Assembly: GCA_023399815.1 (NCBI GenBank)
Contig: JAEWOJ010000008.1
Location: 1 to 19,550, forward strand
Direction: 5' to 3'
Length of the DNA: 19,550 nucleotides
Origin: Pseudomonadota bacterium
GTDB taxonomy: Bacteria; Pseudomonadota; Gammaproteobacteria; Xanthomonadales; Xanthomonadaceae
Part shown: positions 1 to 7,923 of the stretch, piece after piece
Position numbering within the stretch: the stretch's first letter is position 1
Layout of the letters: the number at the start of each line of letters is the position of its first letter
The notes under the pieces: generated by a model
Databases searched by the model: none
Seen by the model: the letters and a program-made list of their open reading frames with translations, nothing else
What the model was told of the DNA's origin: nothing
Translations under genes and position numbers: made by a program

Positions 1-1
1 G

Positions 2-628
2 CTGGCCGCCGCGCCGTCGCTGGCCATGGCGCAGGCGCGCCCGGCGGCCACCGCCGCGCAGCCCTCGGCCGCCGCGCGCACCGTGCTCGACGCCAGCTCG
101 CGCATCCTGTCGACGCTGGAAACCCGCCGCGGCGAGTTCCGCGCCAACCCGGCCGCGCTGCGCGGCTTCATCGACAGCGAACTGAGCCGCGGCTTCGACC
201 GCGACTACGCCGCCCGCCTGGTGCTGGGCGTGCACGGCCGCGGCGCCTCGGATGCCGACGTCAAGCTGTTCGCCGATGCGATGGCCGACAACCTGATGTC
301 GCGCTACGGCTCGACCCTGCTCGACATCCAGGGCAAGCCCAGCTTCCGCTACAAGGGCGAGGCCGCGCTGCCGGGCAACCGTGGCGTGAAGGTGTCCACC
401 GAGCTGGTGCGCGCCGGCAGCGAACCGACCCCGGTCGAGTACCTGATGCGCGACGTCGGCGGCCAGTGGAAGATCTTCGACGTGATGATCGAAGGCATCT
501 CCTACGTGCAGACCTTCAAGAACCAGTTCGACGCTCCGCTGCGCCAGAAGTCGATCAAGGACGTGGCGGCCGAACTGCGCAACGGCAGCATGCAGGCCGG
601 CGCAGGCCCGGCACCCCGTGGCAAGTGA
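2..628 (+). CDS. mlaC: MlaC, periplasmic phospholipid-binding protein (5' end cut by the window)
   Basis: MlaC carries phospholipids through the periplasm between the outer-membrane MlaA complex and the inner-membrane MlaFEDB ABC transporter, which keeps the outer leaflet asymmetric. The frame is open from base 2, and its first residues (LAAAPSLAMAQA) look like the end of a signal peptide with an AxA-type cleavage site. The true start is therefore upstream, and the ATG at 26 is probably internal. The roughly 190 residues that follow match the MlaC/Ttg2D family (PF05494): a helical N-terminal part (TVLDASSRILSTLETRR), a central FADAMADNLMSRYG helix, then the strand section with KVSTELVR and QWKIFDVMIEGIS, a typical family signature. 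The Ala/Pro-rich N-terminus and C-terminal tail are low complexity. The stop overlaps the GTG start of the next gene (mlaB) by 11 bases, so the two genes are translationally coupled. mlaF, mlaE and mlaD are expected just upstream, outside the window. Confidence 0.93.
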   Translation: MAAAPSLAMAQARPAATAAQPSAAARTVLDASSRILSTLETRRGEFRANPAALRGFIDSELSRGFDRDYAARLVLGVHGRGASDADVKLFADAMADNLMSRYGSTLLDIQGKPSFRYKGEAALPGNRGVKVSTELVRAGSEPTPVEYLMRDVGGQWKIFDVMIEGISYVQTFKNQFDAPLRQKSIKDVAAELRNGSMQAGAGPAPRGK

Positions 629-926
629 CGCCACCGCGCGCGTCGAGGGCGACGCGCTGCACCTGGCCGGCACGCTCGACCGCGCCGCGGTGGAGGCGCT
701 GTGGCCGCAGCTGATCCGCCAGCTGGGTCCGCTGCGCCGGCTCGACCTGCACGCCGTCGAGCGCGTGGACAGCGCCGGCGTGGCGCTGCTGGCCGAACTC
801 GCCGCGCGCATGCGCGGCAACGGCGGCGGTGCCATCGCCGGCACGCCCGCGGGCCTGGACGAACTGCGCGCGGCCTACCGGCTGGCGCCGGACCTGGACT
901 TCAACGCCTCTCCGGCGGAACGCTGA
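618..926 (+). CDS. mlaB: MlaB, STAS-domain subunit of the Mla phospholipid transporter
   Basis: This is a 102-residue single STAS-domain protein. MlaB is the small cytoplasmic subunit that binds the MlaF ATPase and is needed for assembly and activity of the MlaFEDB complex. The diagnostic stretch is RLDLHAVERVDSAGVALLAEL (residues 41-61), the STAS anti-anti-sigma-like signature. Ser52 sits where E. coli MlaB has its important Thr52. The first strand is VEGDALHLAGTLD. The start is a GTG at 618, inside the last codons of mlaC, and the stop (924-926) is one base before the mlaA ATG, so the gene is embedded in a tight operon. It is slightly longer than usual at the C-terminus (polar tail NASPAER). 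Recognition rests on the STAS motif together with the position between mlaC and mlaA. Confidence 0.9.
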   Translation: MASDATARVEGDALHLAGTLDRAAVEALWPQLIRQLGPLRRLDLHAVERVDSAGVALLAELAARMRGNGGGAIAGTPAGLDELRAAYRLAPDLDFNASPAER

Positions 927-927
927 C

Positions 928-1953
928 ATGAACCTCTCCCGCACCCTTCCCCTCCTGGCCGCCGTGCTCCTGCTCGGCGCCTGCGCCGGCAAACCGGTGC
1001 GCACGCCCGCGCCGCCGGCCGCCACGAGCGTCGCGCCGGAGCAGGGAACCTGCATCGACTGCACGGCCGCGCAGGAAGCCGCGCCGGTTGCGGTGGCGCA
1101 GGACGTGCCGCAGGCGAGCGATACGGCCAACGCAGGCACCGAAGCCGCCGCACCGGCACAGGCAGCGGATGCCGGCACCGCCAGCACCGGTGCGCCCACC
1201 GACGCCGAGGACGATTTCGCCGCGCTGTACGGCGGTCCGACCGCCGATGCCGGCGCCGGCAACGGCGCGGCGCCGGCCTACGACCCGTGGGAGAAGTACA
1301 ACCGCCAGATGCACCGCTTCAACCTGGCGGTGGACCGGGGCGTCGCCCGCCCGCTGGCCACCGCCTACGTGCACGTGGTGCCGCGCGTCGCCCGCACCGG
1401 CGTGAGCAACTTCTTCAGCAACCTGCGCTCGCCGCTGACCATGGTCAACCAGCTGCTGCAGGGCCATGCCGACGACGCCTGGGACACGCTGGGCCGCTTC
1501 CTGATGAACTCCACCCTCGGCATCGGGGGCCTGTTCGACCCGGCCAGCAAGGCGATGGTGCCGCGCCGCAGCGAGGACTTCGGGCAGACGCTGGGCGTGT
1601 GGGGCTGGCGCGAGTCGCGCTATGTGGAACTGCCGTTCTTCGGCCCGCGCACCGTGCGCGATGTGTTCGGCCTGGCCGGCGACACGCCGCTGTCGCCGCT
1701 GCAGCGCATCGAGATGGACAGGCTGCGCATCGGCCTGCAGGGCCTGCAGCTGGTCGACACCCGCGTGCAGCTGCTGTCGCTGGACGACATCCGCGACAGC
1801 GCGGTGGACGAGTACGCGCTGACCCGCGACGCCTGGCTGCAGCGCCGCAACTACCAGATCGAGAAGGACCTGCGCCACGACCGCCGCCACGAGGACGACG
1901 AGCAGACCACCATCCCGGTCGATGCGATGCCGATACCCGACTGGGGGCGTTGA
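928..1953 (+). CDS. mlaA: MlaA (VacJ), outer-membrane phospholipid-removing lipoprotein
   Basis: MlaA takes mislocalised phospholipids out of the outer leaflet of the outer membrane and passes them to MlaC. The start is the ATG at 928, immediately after the mlaB stop, because it gives a clean lipoprotein signal (MNLSRTLPLLAAVLLLGAC) with lipobox LGAC and Cys19 as the acylated residue. The family domain runs from about residue 118 (AYDPWEKYNRQMHRFNLAVD) to about 314. It includes NFFSNLRSPLTMVNQLLQG, FLMNSTLGIGGLFDPA and DFGQTLGVWGW, all closely matching E. coli MlaA. At 341 residues it is longer than E. coli MlaA (251). The excess is an Ala/Pro/Thr-rich linker of nearly 100 residues after Cys19, which holds a CIDC pair at 42-45, plus an Arg/Asp/Glu-rich tail. 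In E. coli mlaA lies apart from mlaFEDCB; here it is the operon's last gene. Confidence 0.95.
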   Translation: MNLSRTLPLLAAVLLLGACAGKPVRTPAPPAATSVAPEQGTCIDCTAAQEAAPVAVAQDVPQASDTANAGTEAAAPAQAADAGTASTGAPTDAEDDFAALYGGPTADAGAGNGAAPAYDPWEKYNRQMHRFNLAVDRGVARPLATAYVHVVPRVARTGVSNFFSNLRSPLTMVNQLLQGHADDAWDTLGRFLMNSTLGIGGLFDPASKAMVPRRSEDFGQTLGVWGWRESRYVELPFFGPRTVRDVFGLAGDTPLSPLQRIEMDRLRIGLQGLQLVDTRVQLLSLDDIRDSAVDEYALTRDAWLQRRNYQIEKDLRHDRRHEDDEQTTIPVDAMPIPDWGR

Positions 1954-1976
1954 GCGCGCTGTCGCCGATGCGGAAG

Positions 1977-2003
1977 GAAGCCCGGAGAAACCCGGGCTTC
2001 TTC
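1977..2003 (+). terminator. Probable terminator of the mla operon
   Basis: A perfect 9-bp inverted repeat (GAAGCCCGG, 1977-1985, with CCGGGCTTC, 1992-2000) has a 6-base AGAAAC loop. It starts 24 bases after the mlaA stop and is followed by a short TTC run rather than a full T-tract. Position and symmetry fit an intrinsic terminator, but the weak U-tract makes its strength uncertain. Confidence 0.7.
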
Positions 2004-2234
2004 GCATGTGCCGATGGACCTCAGGTGCCGGGCGCCTGGATCCCTGCGCCACCCGCAGCAAGGTGGCGAGCGGCCCGGGCAGCAGCGGCAGCAATCCCCG
2101 GTTCACCCCGGGCAAGGCCGGCGTTGATGGGCGCCAGGGTGAACCCGCCGACCGCGAACCCGCCGGAACTGCCTGCTGCCATGCCGTGATTGCCTCCGTG
2201 TAGGCGTCGTCCGGTGCGGAGCTGCTGGAATCGA
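2004..2234. other. Intergenic stretch without a recognisable gene
   Basis: This lies between the mla terminator and the hairpin beyond the peroxidase gene. Both strands carry short open frames; one on the minus strand ends near 2021 and is Gly/Ala-rich. None has a recognisable domain, a clear ribosome binding site, or a composition different from GC-rich noise. It has no REP element. Confidence 0.5.
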
Positions 2235-2257
2235 CCGATGCCGCCTGGCGGCATCGG
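2235..2257 (-). terminator. Hairpin downstream of the peroxidase gene, possible terminator
   Basis: CCGATGCCGCC and GGCGGCATCGG form an 11-bp perfect palindrome around a single T. In practice this is a 9-bp stem with a 5-base loop. It lies 35 bases past the stop of the minus-strand peroxidase gene. There is no clear U-tract on the minus strand (TCGATTCC follows), so termination is an inference from position. Confidence 0.45.
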
Positions 2258-2292
2258 CTTCCGTCTCCTGCCGCCCTCGGCAGCCGGTGGGC

Positions 2293-2838
2293 TCAGGCCG
2301 CCAGCGCCGCGTCGATCGCCGCCCGCAGGCCGGCGTCGTCGGCGGTGGTGTCCGGCGAGAAACGGCCGATCACCTGCCCGTCCCTGCCGACCAGGAACTT
2401 CTCGAAGTTCCACAGGATGCCCGGGGCCGGGTTGGGCTCGATGCCGAAGCCGACCAGCCTCCCGCGCATCGGGCCTTCGCCGGTGGCGGCCGGCTGCGCA
2501 GCGACCAGTTGCCGGTACAGCGGGTGCACGTCGTCGCCGGCGACGCTGATCTTGGCGAACATCGGGAACGTCACGTCGTAGGTGAGCGAGCAGAACTGCC
2601 GGATCTCGTCCTCGCTGCCGGGTTCCTGGCCGTTGAAGTCGTTGGCCGGGAAACCCAGCACTTCCAGGCCGGCGTCCTTCTTCTCGCGATAGAGCTTCTC
2701 CAGCCCTTCGTACTGCGGGGTGAGGCCGCACTTGGAGGCGACGTTGACCACCAGCAGCGCCTTGCCGGCGTAGTCGCCGAGCGAGGCGGGGGCGCCGTCG
2801 ATGGTGGTCAGCGGGATGTCACGCAGGGAAGTGGTCAA
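2293..2838 (-). CDS. Glutathione-peroxidase-family thiol peroxidase
   Basis: The product reduces hydrogen peroxide or organic hydroperoxides using a peroxidatic cysteine. Bacterial members (BtuE type) are generally thioredoxin-dependent rather than glutathione-dependent. With the TTG start the protein has 181 residues. The peroxidatic site is VNVASKCGLTPQYEGLE with Cys37. Gln71 (NGQEPGSEDEI) and Trp143-Asn144 (WNFEKFLV) complete the usual tetrad. Cys83 (QFCSLTYDV) sits where the resolving cysteine of two-Cys members lies. The normally conserved FPCNQF motif reads FPANDF (64-68), so its Cys is lost. The TTG at 2838 is preferred because AGGA lies six bases before it and the protein then begins at the family's normal position. 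In-frame ATGs at 2871 and 2895 would add 11 or 19 unconserved residues. It is transcribed divergently from the TonB receptor at 3084. Confidence 0.92.
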   Translation of the reverse strand: MTTSLRDIPLTTIDGAPASLGDYAGKALLVVNVASKCGLTPQYEGLEKLYREKKDAGLEVLGFPANDFNGQEPGSEDEIRQFCSLTYDVTFPMFAKISVAGDDVHPLYRQLVAAQPAATGEGPMRGRLVGFGIEPNPAPGILWNFEKFLVGRDGQVIGRFSPDTTADDAGLRAAIDAALAA

Positions 2839-2923
2839 GGCGGTTCCTGAGGGGGAAAGGGACACAAGCATAGGCCGGCAGGCATCCGATCGCATGGACG
2901 GAAACGCGGGCGCAGCTCCGGTG

Positions 2924-2980
2924 GCAAATTAACATCACATGAAACTTTCATGGAATTTTCGTTATTTTGTCATCAAGCTA
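2924..2980 (+). promoter_or_regulatory. AT-rich promoter island between the peroxidase and the TonB receptor genes
   Basis: In an otherwise very GC-rich window, 2926-2979 is strikingly AT-rich (AAATTAACATCACATG, then GGAATTTTCGTTATTTTGTC). It lies 100-160 bases before the receptor ATG and close to the divergent peroxidase start. A weak sigma-70-like pair can be drawn (TTAACA, then TGGAAT after about 16 bases), but the match is poor and the start point cannot be fixed. It could serve either or both genes. Confidence 0.45.
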
Positions 2981-3083
2981 TGCGCCGCCCTCGCCACCTG
3001 CCGGTCCGACCATTCGGTGCCTGGCTGGGGGGGCGGGCTGTCGCCGCACCACTACCTGTTTACGATTTAGGGGAAAACCACCG

Positions 3084-6000
3084 ATGACCACGCACCCGTC
3101 CGGCACGCGCCGAATGGCCCTCCGCCATACCGCCCTGAGCATCGCCCTCGGCGCCGGCCTGTCCCTCAGCGCCAACCTGCACGCGCAGTCCAACATCACC
3201 GGCAGCATCTATGGCTCGGCCCAGCCGGGCGAGACAGTGGTGATCCAGAACCTCGACACCGGCCTGACCCGCTCGGTGCCGGTGGGCGCGGATGGCAAGT
3301 ACCGCGCGCTGTCGCTGCCGAACGGTCGCTACAAGGTCGAGCTGCAGAAGGATGGCGCGGTCGTCGGCGTGCGCGAGAACGTGCTGGTGCAGATCGCCAG
3401 CGGTTCCCAGATCGACTTCGCGGGCGCGGCCAACGAGGCGACGCTGCTGGATTCAGTGAACGTCGTCGCCACGGCCGCCGCCGCGGTGGACCTGTCGCAG
3501 ACCGACGTGCGCACCGTCTTCACCGCCGAGAACCTGGAATCGCTGCCCTTTGGCGGCAACCTGCAGGACATCGCCAGCGTGGCCATGCTCGCGCCCGGCG
3601 TGGTCGCCGCCACCGGCTCCTCCAACATCAGCTTCGGTGGCTCCTCGGGCGCCGAGAACGCCTATTTCATCAACGGCTTCCCGGTCACCAATCCGCTCAA
3701 CAACCTCGGCTACAAGAGCCTGCCGTTCCGCGCGATCGACCAGGAGCAGGTGCTGACCGGCGGCTACGGCGCCGAGTTCGGCCGCTCCACCGGTGGCGTG
3801 ATCAACATCGTCACCAAGCGCGGCGGCAACGAGTGGCACGGCGGCGTCTACGCCCGCTATACGCCGGAAAGCCTGAAAGGCACGCCAAAGAACGAGTACT
3901 ACCCCGATACCGGCTACTGGAATGCCGACAACCACCCCTTCGCGACCAAGGGCGAGGCCGATTATTCCGACGGCAAGCTGCTGCAGTACAACCGCAAGAA
4001 CGGTACCGAGTCGCTCAACACCGGCTTCTGGGTCAGCGGCCCGCTGATCAAGGACCGGCTGTTCGTGTTCGCCAATGCCGAGCGCCAGAAGACCGACGGG
4101 CACAGCAACAGCACCAGCTATTTCGGCGTGACCGGCTCGCCGACCGGGTGGAGCGACTACAGCTACACCTACCCGCGCTGGACCGCCAAGGTCGACTGGA
4201 ACATCACCGACGACCACGTGCTGGAACTGACCGGCGTGCAGGACCGCCGCAAGTACGAGTCCTACAAGTCCAGCTGGGACAATGCGAGCCTCAGCCACGG
4301 CGACGAGCACGTCGCCAGCGGCAACTTCACCGACGACAACGCGCGCCTGTACATCGCCAAGTACACCGGCTACCTGACCGACAGCCTGACCGTCTCGGCG
4401 CTGTACGGCACGCAGAAGATCGACCACGGCTCCACCGCCGCCGGCCTCGGCGCGGAGAACTGCACGTACTTCGCCACGCCCAGCGCCGCCAACAAGGTGC
4501 CGGGCCTGACCTACGTCGACCGCTGCCAGAACATCCAGTCGATCAGCATTCCCAACGCGTTCGACGAGACCAAGGGCTGGCGCCTGGACGTGGCGTGGGT
4601 GCTGGGCGACCACGAACTGCACTTCGGCGTGGACAACCTCGAAGCCGAATCGCTGACCGGCACCCGCTACACCGGTCTGCCTACCGGCTACTCGGGCGAC
4701 AAGGCCAACGGCTACTGGGTCTTCACCAAGACCAACTCGCCGAACACCGCGATCAACGGCAGCGTCGGCGCGCCGGGCAGCGCCGGCGGCTACGGCCCGC
4801 AGGGCTACTACGCCTATTACGTGGTGCAGAACAATCTCGAAAACCCGACCACCGAGCAGCGCTCGCAGTTCATCGAGGACCGCTGGCACGTCACCGACAA
4901 CCTGCTGCTGAGCCTGGGCCTGCGCAACGAGCAGTTCACCAACTACACCAGCGCCGGCGTCGCCTACATGGACCAGAAGTGGCAGCCTGCGCCGCGCCTG
5001 GGCTTCACCTGGAACGCGCGCGGCGACGACAGCCTGAAGCTGTACGGCAACCTGGGCCGCTACCACCTGGCGCTGCCGGCGCGCCTGGCCACGGCCAGCG
5101 TGCTGTCCGGCCGCCTGCGCGGCAACGAGTACTTCACCTACACCGGCATCGACCCGGTGACCGGCGCGCCGACCGGCCTGACCCCGATCCCGGTGTCCAC
5201 CGCCGCCAACGCCGCGATCTGCCCCGATACGATCCTGTACTCGTCCAATTTCGATTGCGGCGTCGCCAAGGACCCGCGCGCGCGCGTCGCGGCGGACCTG
5301 GAACCGATGTTCCAGGACGAGCTGATCCTGGGCATGGACCAGGTGTTGAACGAGAACTGGATCTGGGGCGTCAAGGGCACCTACCGCGACCTCAAGAACG
5401 TGGTCGACGACACCTGCCCGGACATCTTCAACGGCAACTGCTACATCGTGAACGCCGGCAAGGGCAACACCTTCTGGGTGAAGCAGAGCGACGGTTCCTA
5501 CCAGAAGACCAGCTATACCGCCGAGGAGCTCGGCATGCCCAAGGCCAAGCGCAACTACTACGCGCTGGACTTCTACCTCGAGCATCCGTTCGGCGACAAG
5601 TGGAGCGCCAAGTTCCTCTATACGTTCTCCAAGAGCTACGGCAACACCGAAGGGCCGGTCAACAGCGACCGCGCCAGCGATTCCGACAGCGGCTTCAACG
5701 ACTCCACCAGCACCACGCAGGACTTCGACAAGACCCTGCTGATGGATCGCGCCAACGGCTATCTCAACAATGACCGCCGCCACCAGCTCAAGGCTTACGG
5801 CACCTACAGGTTCAACGACGAGTGGAACATCGGCGGCAGCATGAGCGCGGTCAGCGGGCGCCCGATCAACTGCTACGCCCACTACCCGACCCCGCTGCCC
5901 AGCTATGACAGCGCCTACTACTGGTACTGCGGCGTGCCGGGCACGGCCGACTTCAAGGAGACGTGGCGCGGTTCCGAAGGGCGGACGCCGTGGCTGGTCA

Positions 6001-6206
6001 CCTTCAACATCGGCGTGCGCTACAGCCCGGAATGGGCCAAGGGCCTGAAGCTGTCGATGGACGTGATGAACCTGTTCGATACCCGCACGGCGGTGATCTA
6101 CAACACCCAGTCGACGTCCTCGCACACGGCGATCAACAAGCTCTGGATGCAGCCGGACTACAACGACCCGCGCACGGTGACGTTCTCGGCCAGCTACGAG
6201 TTCTGA
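3084..6206 (+). CDS. TonB-dependent receptor, Oar-like with an N-terminal carboxypeptidase-regulatory-like domain
   Basis: This is an outer-membrane beta-barrel transporter of 1040 residues, powered by TonB-ExbBD. The ATG at 3084 is chosen because AGGGGA lies nine bases upstream and it gives a proper signal peptide (residues 1-35, basic start, hydrophobic core, ...NLHAQ). An upstream TTG at 2967 would only add a Pro/Arg-rich tail. The order is a CarboxypepD_reg-like fold (about 37-115, GSIYGSAQPGETVVIQNLDTG), a TonB-box-like DSVNVVAT (123-130), a plug (about 135-246, with GGYGAEFGRSTGGVINIVTKRGG as its C-terminal signature), then a long aromatic-rich barrel ending VTFSASYEF with the usual terminal Phe. 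Large Oar-like receptors of this kind are expanded in Xanthomonadaceae. The substrate cannot be inferred: no neighbouring gene encodes a hydrolase or an inner-membrane partner. It is monocistronic, with a hairpin after the stop. Confidence 0.93.
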   Translation: MTTHPSGTRRMALRHTALSIALGAGLSLSANLHAQSNITGSIYGSAQPGETVVIQNLDTGLTRSVPVGADGKYRALSLPNGRYKVELQKDGAVVGVRENVLVQIASGSQIDFAGAANEATLLDSVNVVATAAAAVDLSQTDVRTVFTAENLESLPFGGNLQDIASVAMLAPGVVAATGSSNISFGGSSGAENAYFINGFPVTNPLNNLGYKSLPFRAIDQEQVLTGGYGAEFGRSTGGVINIVTKRGGNEWHGGVYARYTPESLKGTPKNEYYPDTGYWNADNHPFATKGEADYSDGKLLQYNRKNGTESLNTGFWVSGPLIKDRLFVFANAERQKTDGHSNSTSYFGVTGSPTGWSDYSYTYPRWTAKVDWNITDDHVLELTGVQDRRKYESYKSSWDNASLSHGDEHVASGNFTDDNARLYIAKYTGYLTDSLTVSALYGTQKIDHGSTAAGLGAENCTYFATPSAANKVPGLTYVDRCQNIQSISIPNAFDETKGWRLDVAWVLGDHELHFGVDNLEAESLTGTRYTGLPTGYSGDKANGYWVFTKTNSPNTAINGSVGAPGSAGGYGPQGYYAYYVVQNNLENPTTEQRSQFIEDRWHVTDNLLLSLGLRNEQFTNYTSAGVAYMDQKWQPAPRLGFTWNARGDDSLKLYGNLGRYHLALPARLATASVLSGRLRGNEYFTYTGIDPVTGAPTGLTPIPVSTAANAAICPDTILYSSNFDCGVAKDPRARVAADLEPMFQDELILGMDQVLNENWIWGVKGTYRDLKNVVDDTCPDIFNGNCYIVNAGKGNTFWVKQSDGSYQKTSYTAEELGMPKAKRNYYALDFYLEHPFGDKWSAKFLYTFSKSYGNTEGPVNSDRASDSDSGFNDSTSTTQDFDKTLLMDRANGYLNNDRRHQLKAYGTYRFNDEWNIGGSMSAVSGRPINCYAHYPTPLPSYDSAYYWYCGVPGTADFKETWRGSEGRTPWLVTFNIGVRYSPEWAKGLKLSMDVMNLFDTRTAVIYNTQSTSSHTAINKLWMQPDYNDPRTVTFSASYEF

Positions 6207-6225
6207 TGATGGCTTGACCCATGCG

Positions 6226-6253
6226 ACACCCGGTTTCGCAAGGAGCCGGGTGT
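6226..6253 (+). terminator. Hairpin after the TonB receptor gene
   Basis: ACACCCGG (6226-6233) and CCGGGTGT (6246-6253) form a perfect 8-bp stem around a 12-base loop. The sequence after it (CTGCTTG) is only mildly T-rich. It lies between the receptor stop and the convergent end of rmuC at 6291, so it may act for both. Confidence 0.6.
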
Positions 6254-6290
6254 CTGCTTGTGCGGCAACCGGGCCCGGCACCGGCGTCCT

Positions 6291-7844
6291 TCAGGCGCCG
6301 TCGGTGTCGGCCGGTTCTTCCGCGTCGCCGTCGTCGGCCGCCATGTCCAGGCCGCCCAGCAGCGCCTGCGAGGCATCGGCGGACAGCGACTCCACGCCAC
6401 GCAGCTTGCGCTCGATGGTGCGGGTCTTGCGGCTGGCGTCGCCCAGGCTCTTGCCGACGGTGTTGATCTGCTTCTCCGCCTTCTCGAGGATGCCGGCGAA
6501 CTTGCCGAACTCGCTCTTCACCGCGCCGAGCAGGCTCCACACTTCCGACGAGCGCTGTTCGATGGCCAGGGTGCGGAAGCCCATCTGCAGGCTGTTGAGC
6601 AGCGCGGTGACCGTGGTGGGGCCGGCGATGACCACGCGATGTTCGCGCTGCAAGGCATCCACCAGGCCGGGGCGGCGGATCGCCTCGGCGTACAGGCCCT
6701 CGGTGGGCAGGAACATCACCGCGAAATCGGTGGTGTGTGGAGGCACCACGTACTTGTCGCAGATCGAGCGGGCCTGCACGCGCAGCGCGCGCTCGAGCTG
6801 GTTGCCGCTGGTGCGCACCGCGTCCTGGTCGCCGGCCTCCTGCGCATCGAGCAGGCGCTCGTAGTCCTCGCGCGGGAACTTGGAGTCGATCGGCAGCCAC
6901 ACCGGCGCATCGTCGCCGCCGCGGCCGGGCAGGCGCACGGCGAAGTCCACCATCTCGTTGCCGTCCGGGCGCACCTTCACCCCGCGCGTGTACTGTTCGG
7001 CGGTGAGGGTCTGTTCGAGGATGTTGTCCAGCTGCACCTCGCCCCAGCCGCCGCGGTTCTTGACGTTGCTCAGCACGCGCTTGAGGTCGCCCACGCCGGT
7101 GGCCAGCTGCTGCATCTCGCCCAGCCCGCGCTGCACCTGCTCCAGCCGCTCGGAGACCAGCTTGAACGAGGAATCCAGGCGCGTGTTGAGCGTGCTCTGC
7201 AGCTTCTCGTCCACGGTCTGGCGCATCAGCTCGAGCTTGGCGGCGTTGTCGCCCTGCAGGTCCTTCAGCCGCGCTTCCAGCGTCTGCCGCATCTCGGCGA
7301 TGCGCTGTTCGTTGCGCTGGGTGAGCTCGGCCAGGCGCTGGCCCAGCATCTCGCCGAAGCGCTGCTGCACGTCGCCGCTTTCCTGGCGGCCCTTGCGGGT
7401 TTCCTCCAGCAGGGCCTGCTGCAATGCGGTCAGCTGGCCGGCGAAGACATCCATCCGCGCCTGCTGCTGCTGGCCGAAGACGTCGAGCTGCCCGCGCACT
7501 TCCTGCAAGCGCGCATCGAGCAGCTGCGCCATCTGCTGGCGGGCGCCGGCGTTCTCCTCGCGGCCCTTGCGCGCGTCGTCGGTGAGGCTGTCGCGCAGCA
7601 GGTCCAGGCGCTGGTCGGTGCGGGTGGACAGGTCGGTGAGGTTGCGGCCGAAGCCGTCCAGGCGCGCATCCTGCTGGCGCGACATGCCTTCCAGCTGCTC
7701 GCGCAGTTCGCCGCGGCCGCTGCGCTGTTCCTCGCGCAGTGCGTTTTCCAGCGCGGTGTTGTCGTTGCGGCGGAACAGCAGCACCAGCTGCAGCGCGATG
7801 ACGGCCAGCAGCAGGCCGGCCAGGATCAGGGTTTCGGTTTGCAT
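6291..7844 (-). CDS. rmuC: DNA recombination protein RmuC
   Basis: RmuC limits recombination at inverted repeats and is predicted to have a nuclease-like fold; its biochemical activity is not settled. The 517-residue product has the expected architecture. A membrane anchor (about residues 5-23, LILAGLLLAVIALQLVLLF) precedes a long Gln/Arg/Glu-rich coiled coil (about 30-240, repeated ARLDGFGRNL-, QARMDVFAGQL-type heptads). The conserved RmuC domain (PF02646) follows, with GVGDLKRVLSNVKNRGGWGE, LPIDSKFPREDYERL, DFAVMFLPTEGLYAEA and RVVIAGPTTVTALLNSLQMGFRTL. The C-terminus is acidic. The ATG at 7844 is chosen because the anchor starts directly after it (MQTETL). The frame stays open upstream for more than 130 codons, but that stretch has no family similarity and overlaps a plus-strand remnant. 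It stands alone on its strand. Confidence 0.95.
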   Translation of the reverse strand: MQTETLILAGLLLAVIALQLVLLFRRNDNTALENALREEQRSGRGELREQLEGMSRQQDARLDGFGRNLTDLSTRTDQRLDLLRDSLTDDARKGREENAGARQQMAQLLDARLQEVRGQLDVFGQQQQARMDVFAGQLTALQQALLEETRKGRQESGDVQQRFGEMLGQRLAELTQRNEQRIAEMRQTLEARLKDLQGDNAAKLELMRQTVDEKLQSTLNTRLDSSFKLVSERLEQVQRGLGEMQQLATGVGDLKRVLSNVKNRGGWGEVQLDNILEQTLTAEQYTRGVKVRPDGNEMVDFAVRLPGRGGDDAPVWLPIDSKFPREDYERLLDAQEAGDQDAVRTSGNQLERALRVQARSICDKYVVPPHTTDFAVMFLPTEGLYAEAIRRPGLVDALQREHRVVIAGPTTVTALLNSLQMGFRTLAIEQRSSEVWSLLGAVKSEFGKFAGILEKAEKQINTVGKSLGDASRKTRTIERKLRGVESLSADASQALLGGLDMAADDGDAEEPADTDGA

Positions 7845-7923
7845 GGCGCAGAGTGTAGCCCTGCGCGTCTCAACGGCTGCGCCGCTTCTGCGATCATGTG
7901 CGCCCCGCGCCGTTCCTCCCGCC

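Noticed and set aside
2021..2251. Possible small Gly/Ala-rich protein on the minus strand after the peroxidase gene
   Set aside because: No ribosome binding site, no signal or domain, and the composition is what random GC-rich DNA gives.
3453..6281. Minus-strand open frame of over 900 codons opposite the first TonB receptor
   Set aside because: The translation is Val/Ala/Gly/Arg-rich with no domain. It mirrors codon bias of the real gene, whose signal peptide, plug and barrel are clear.
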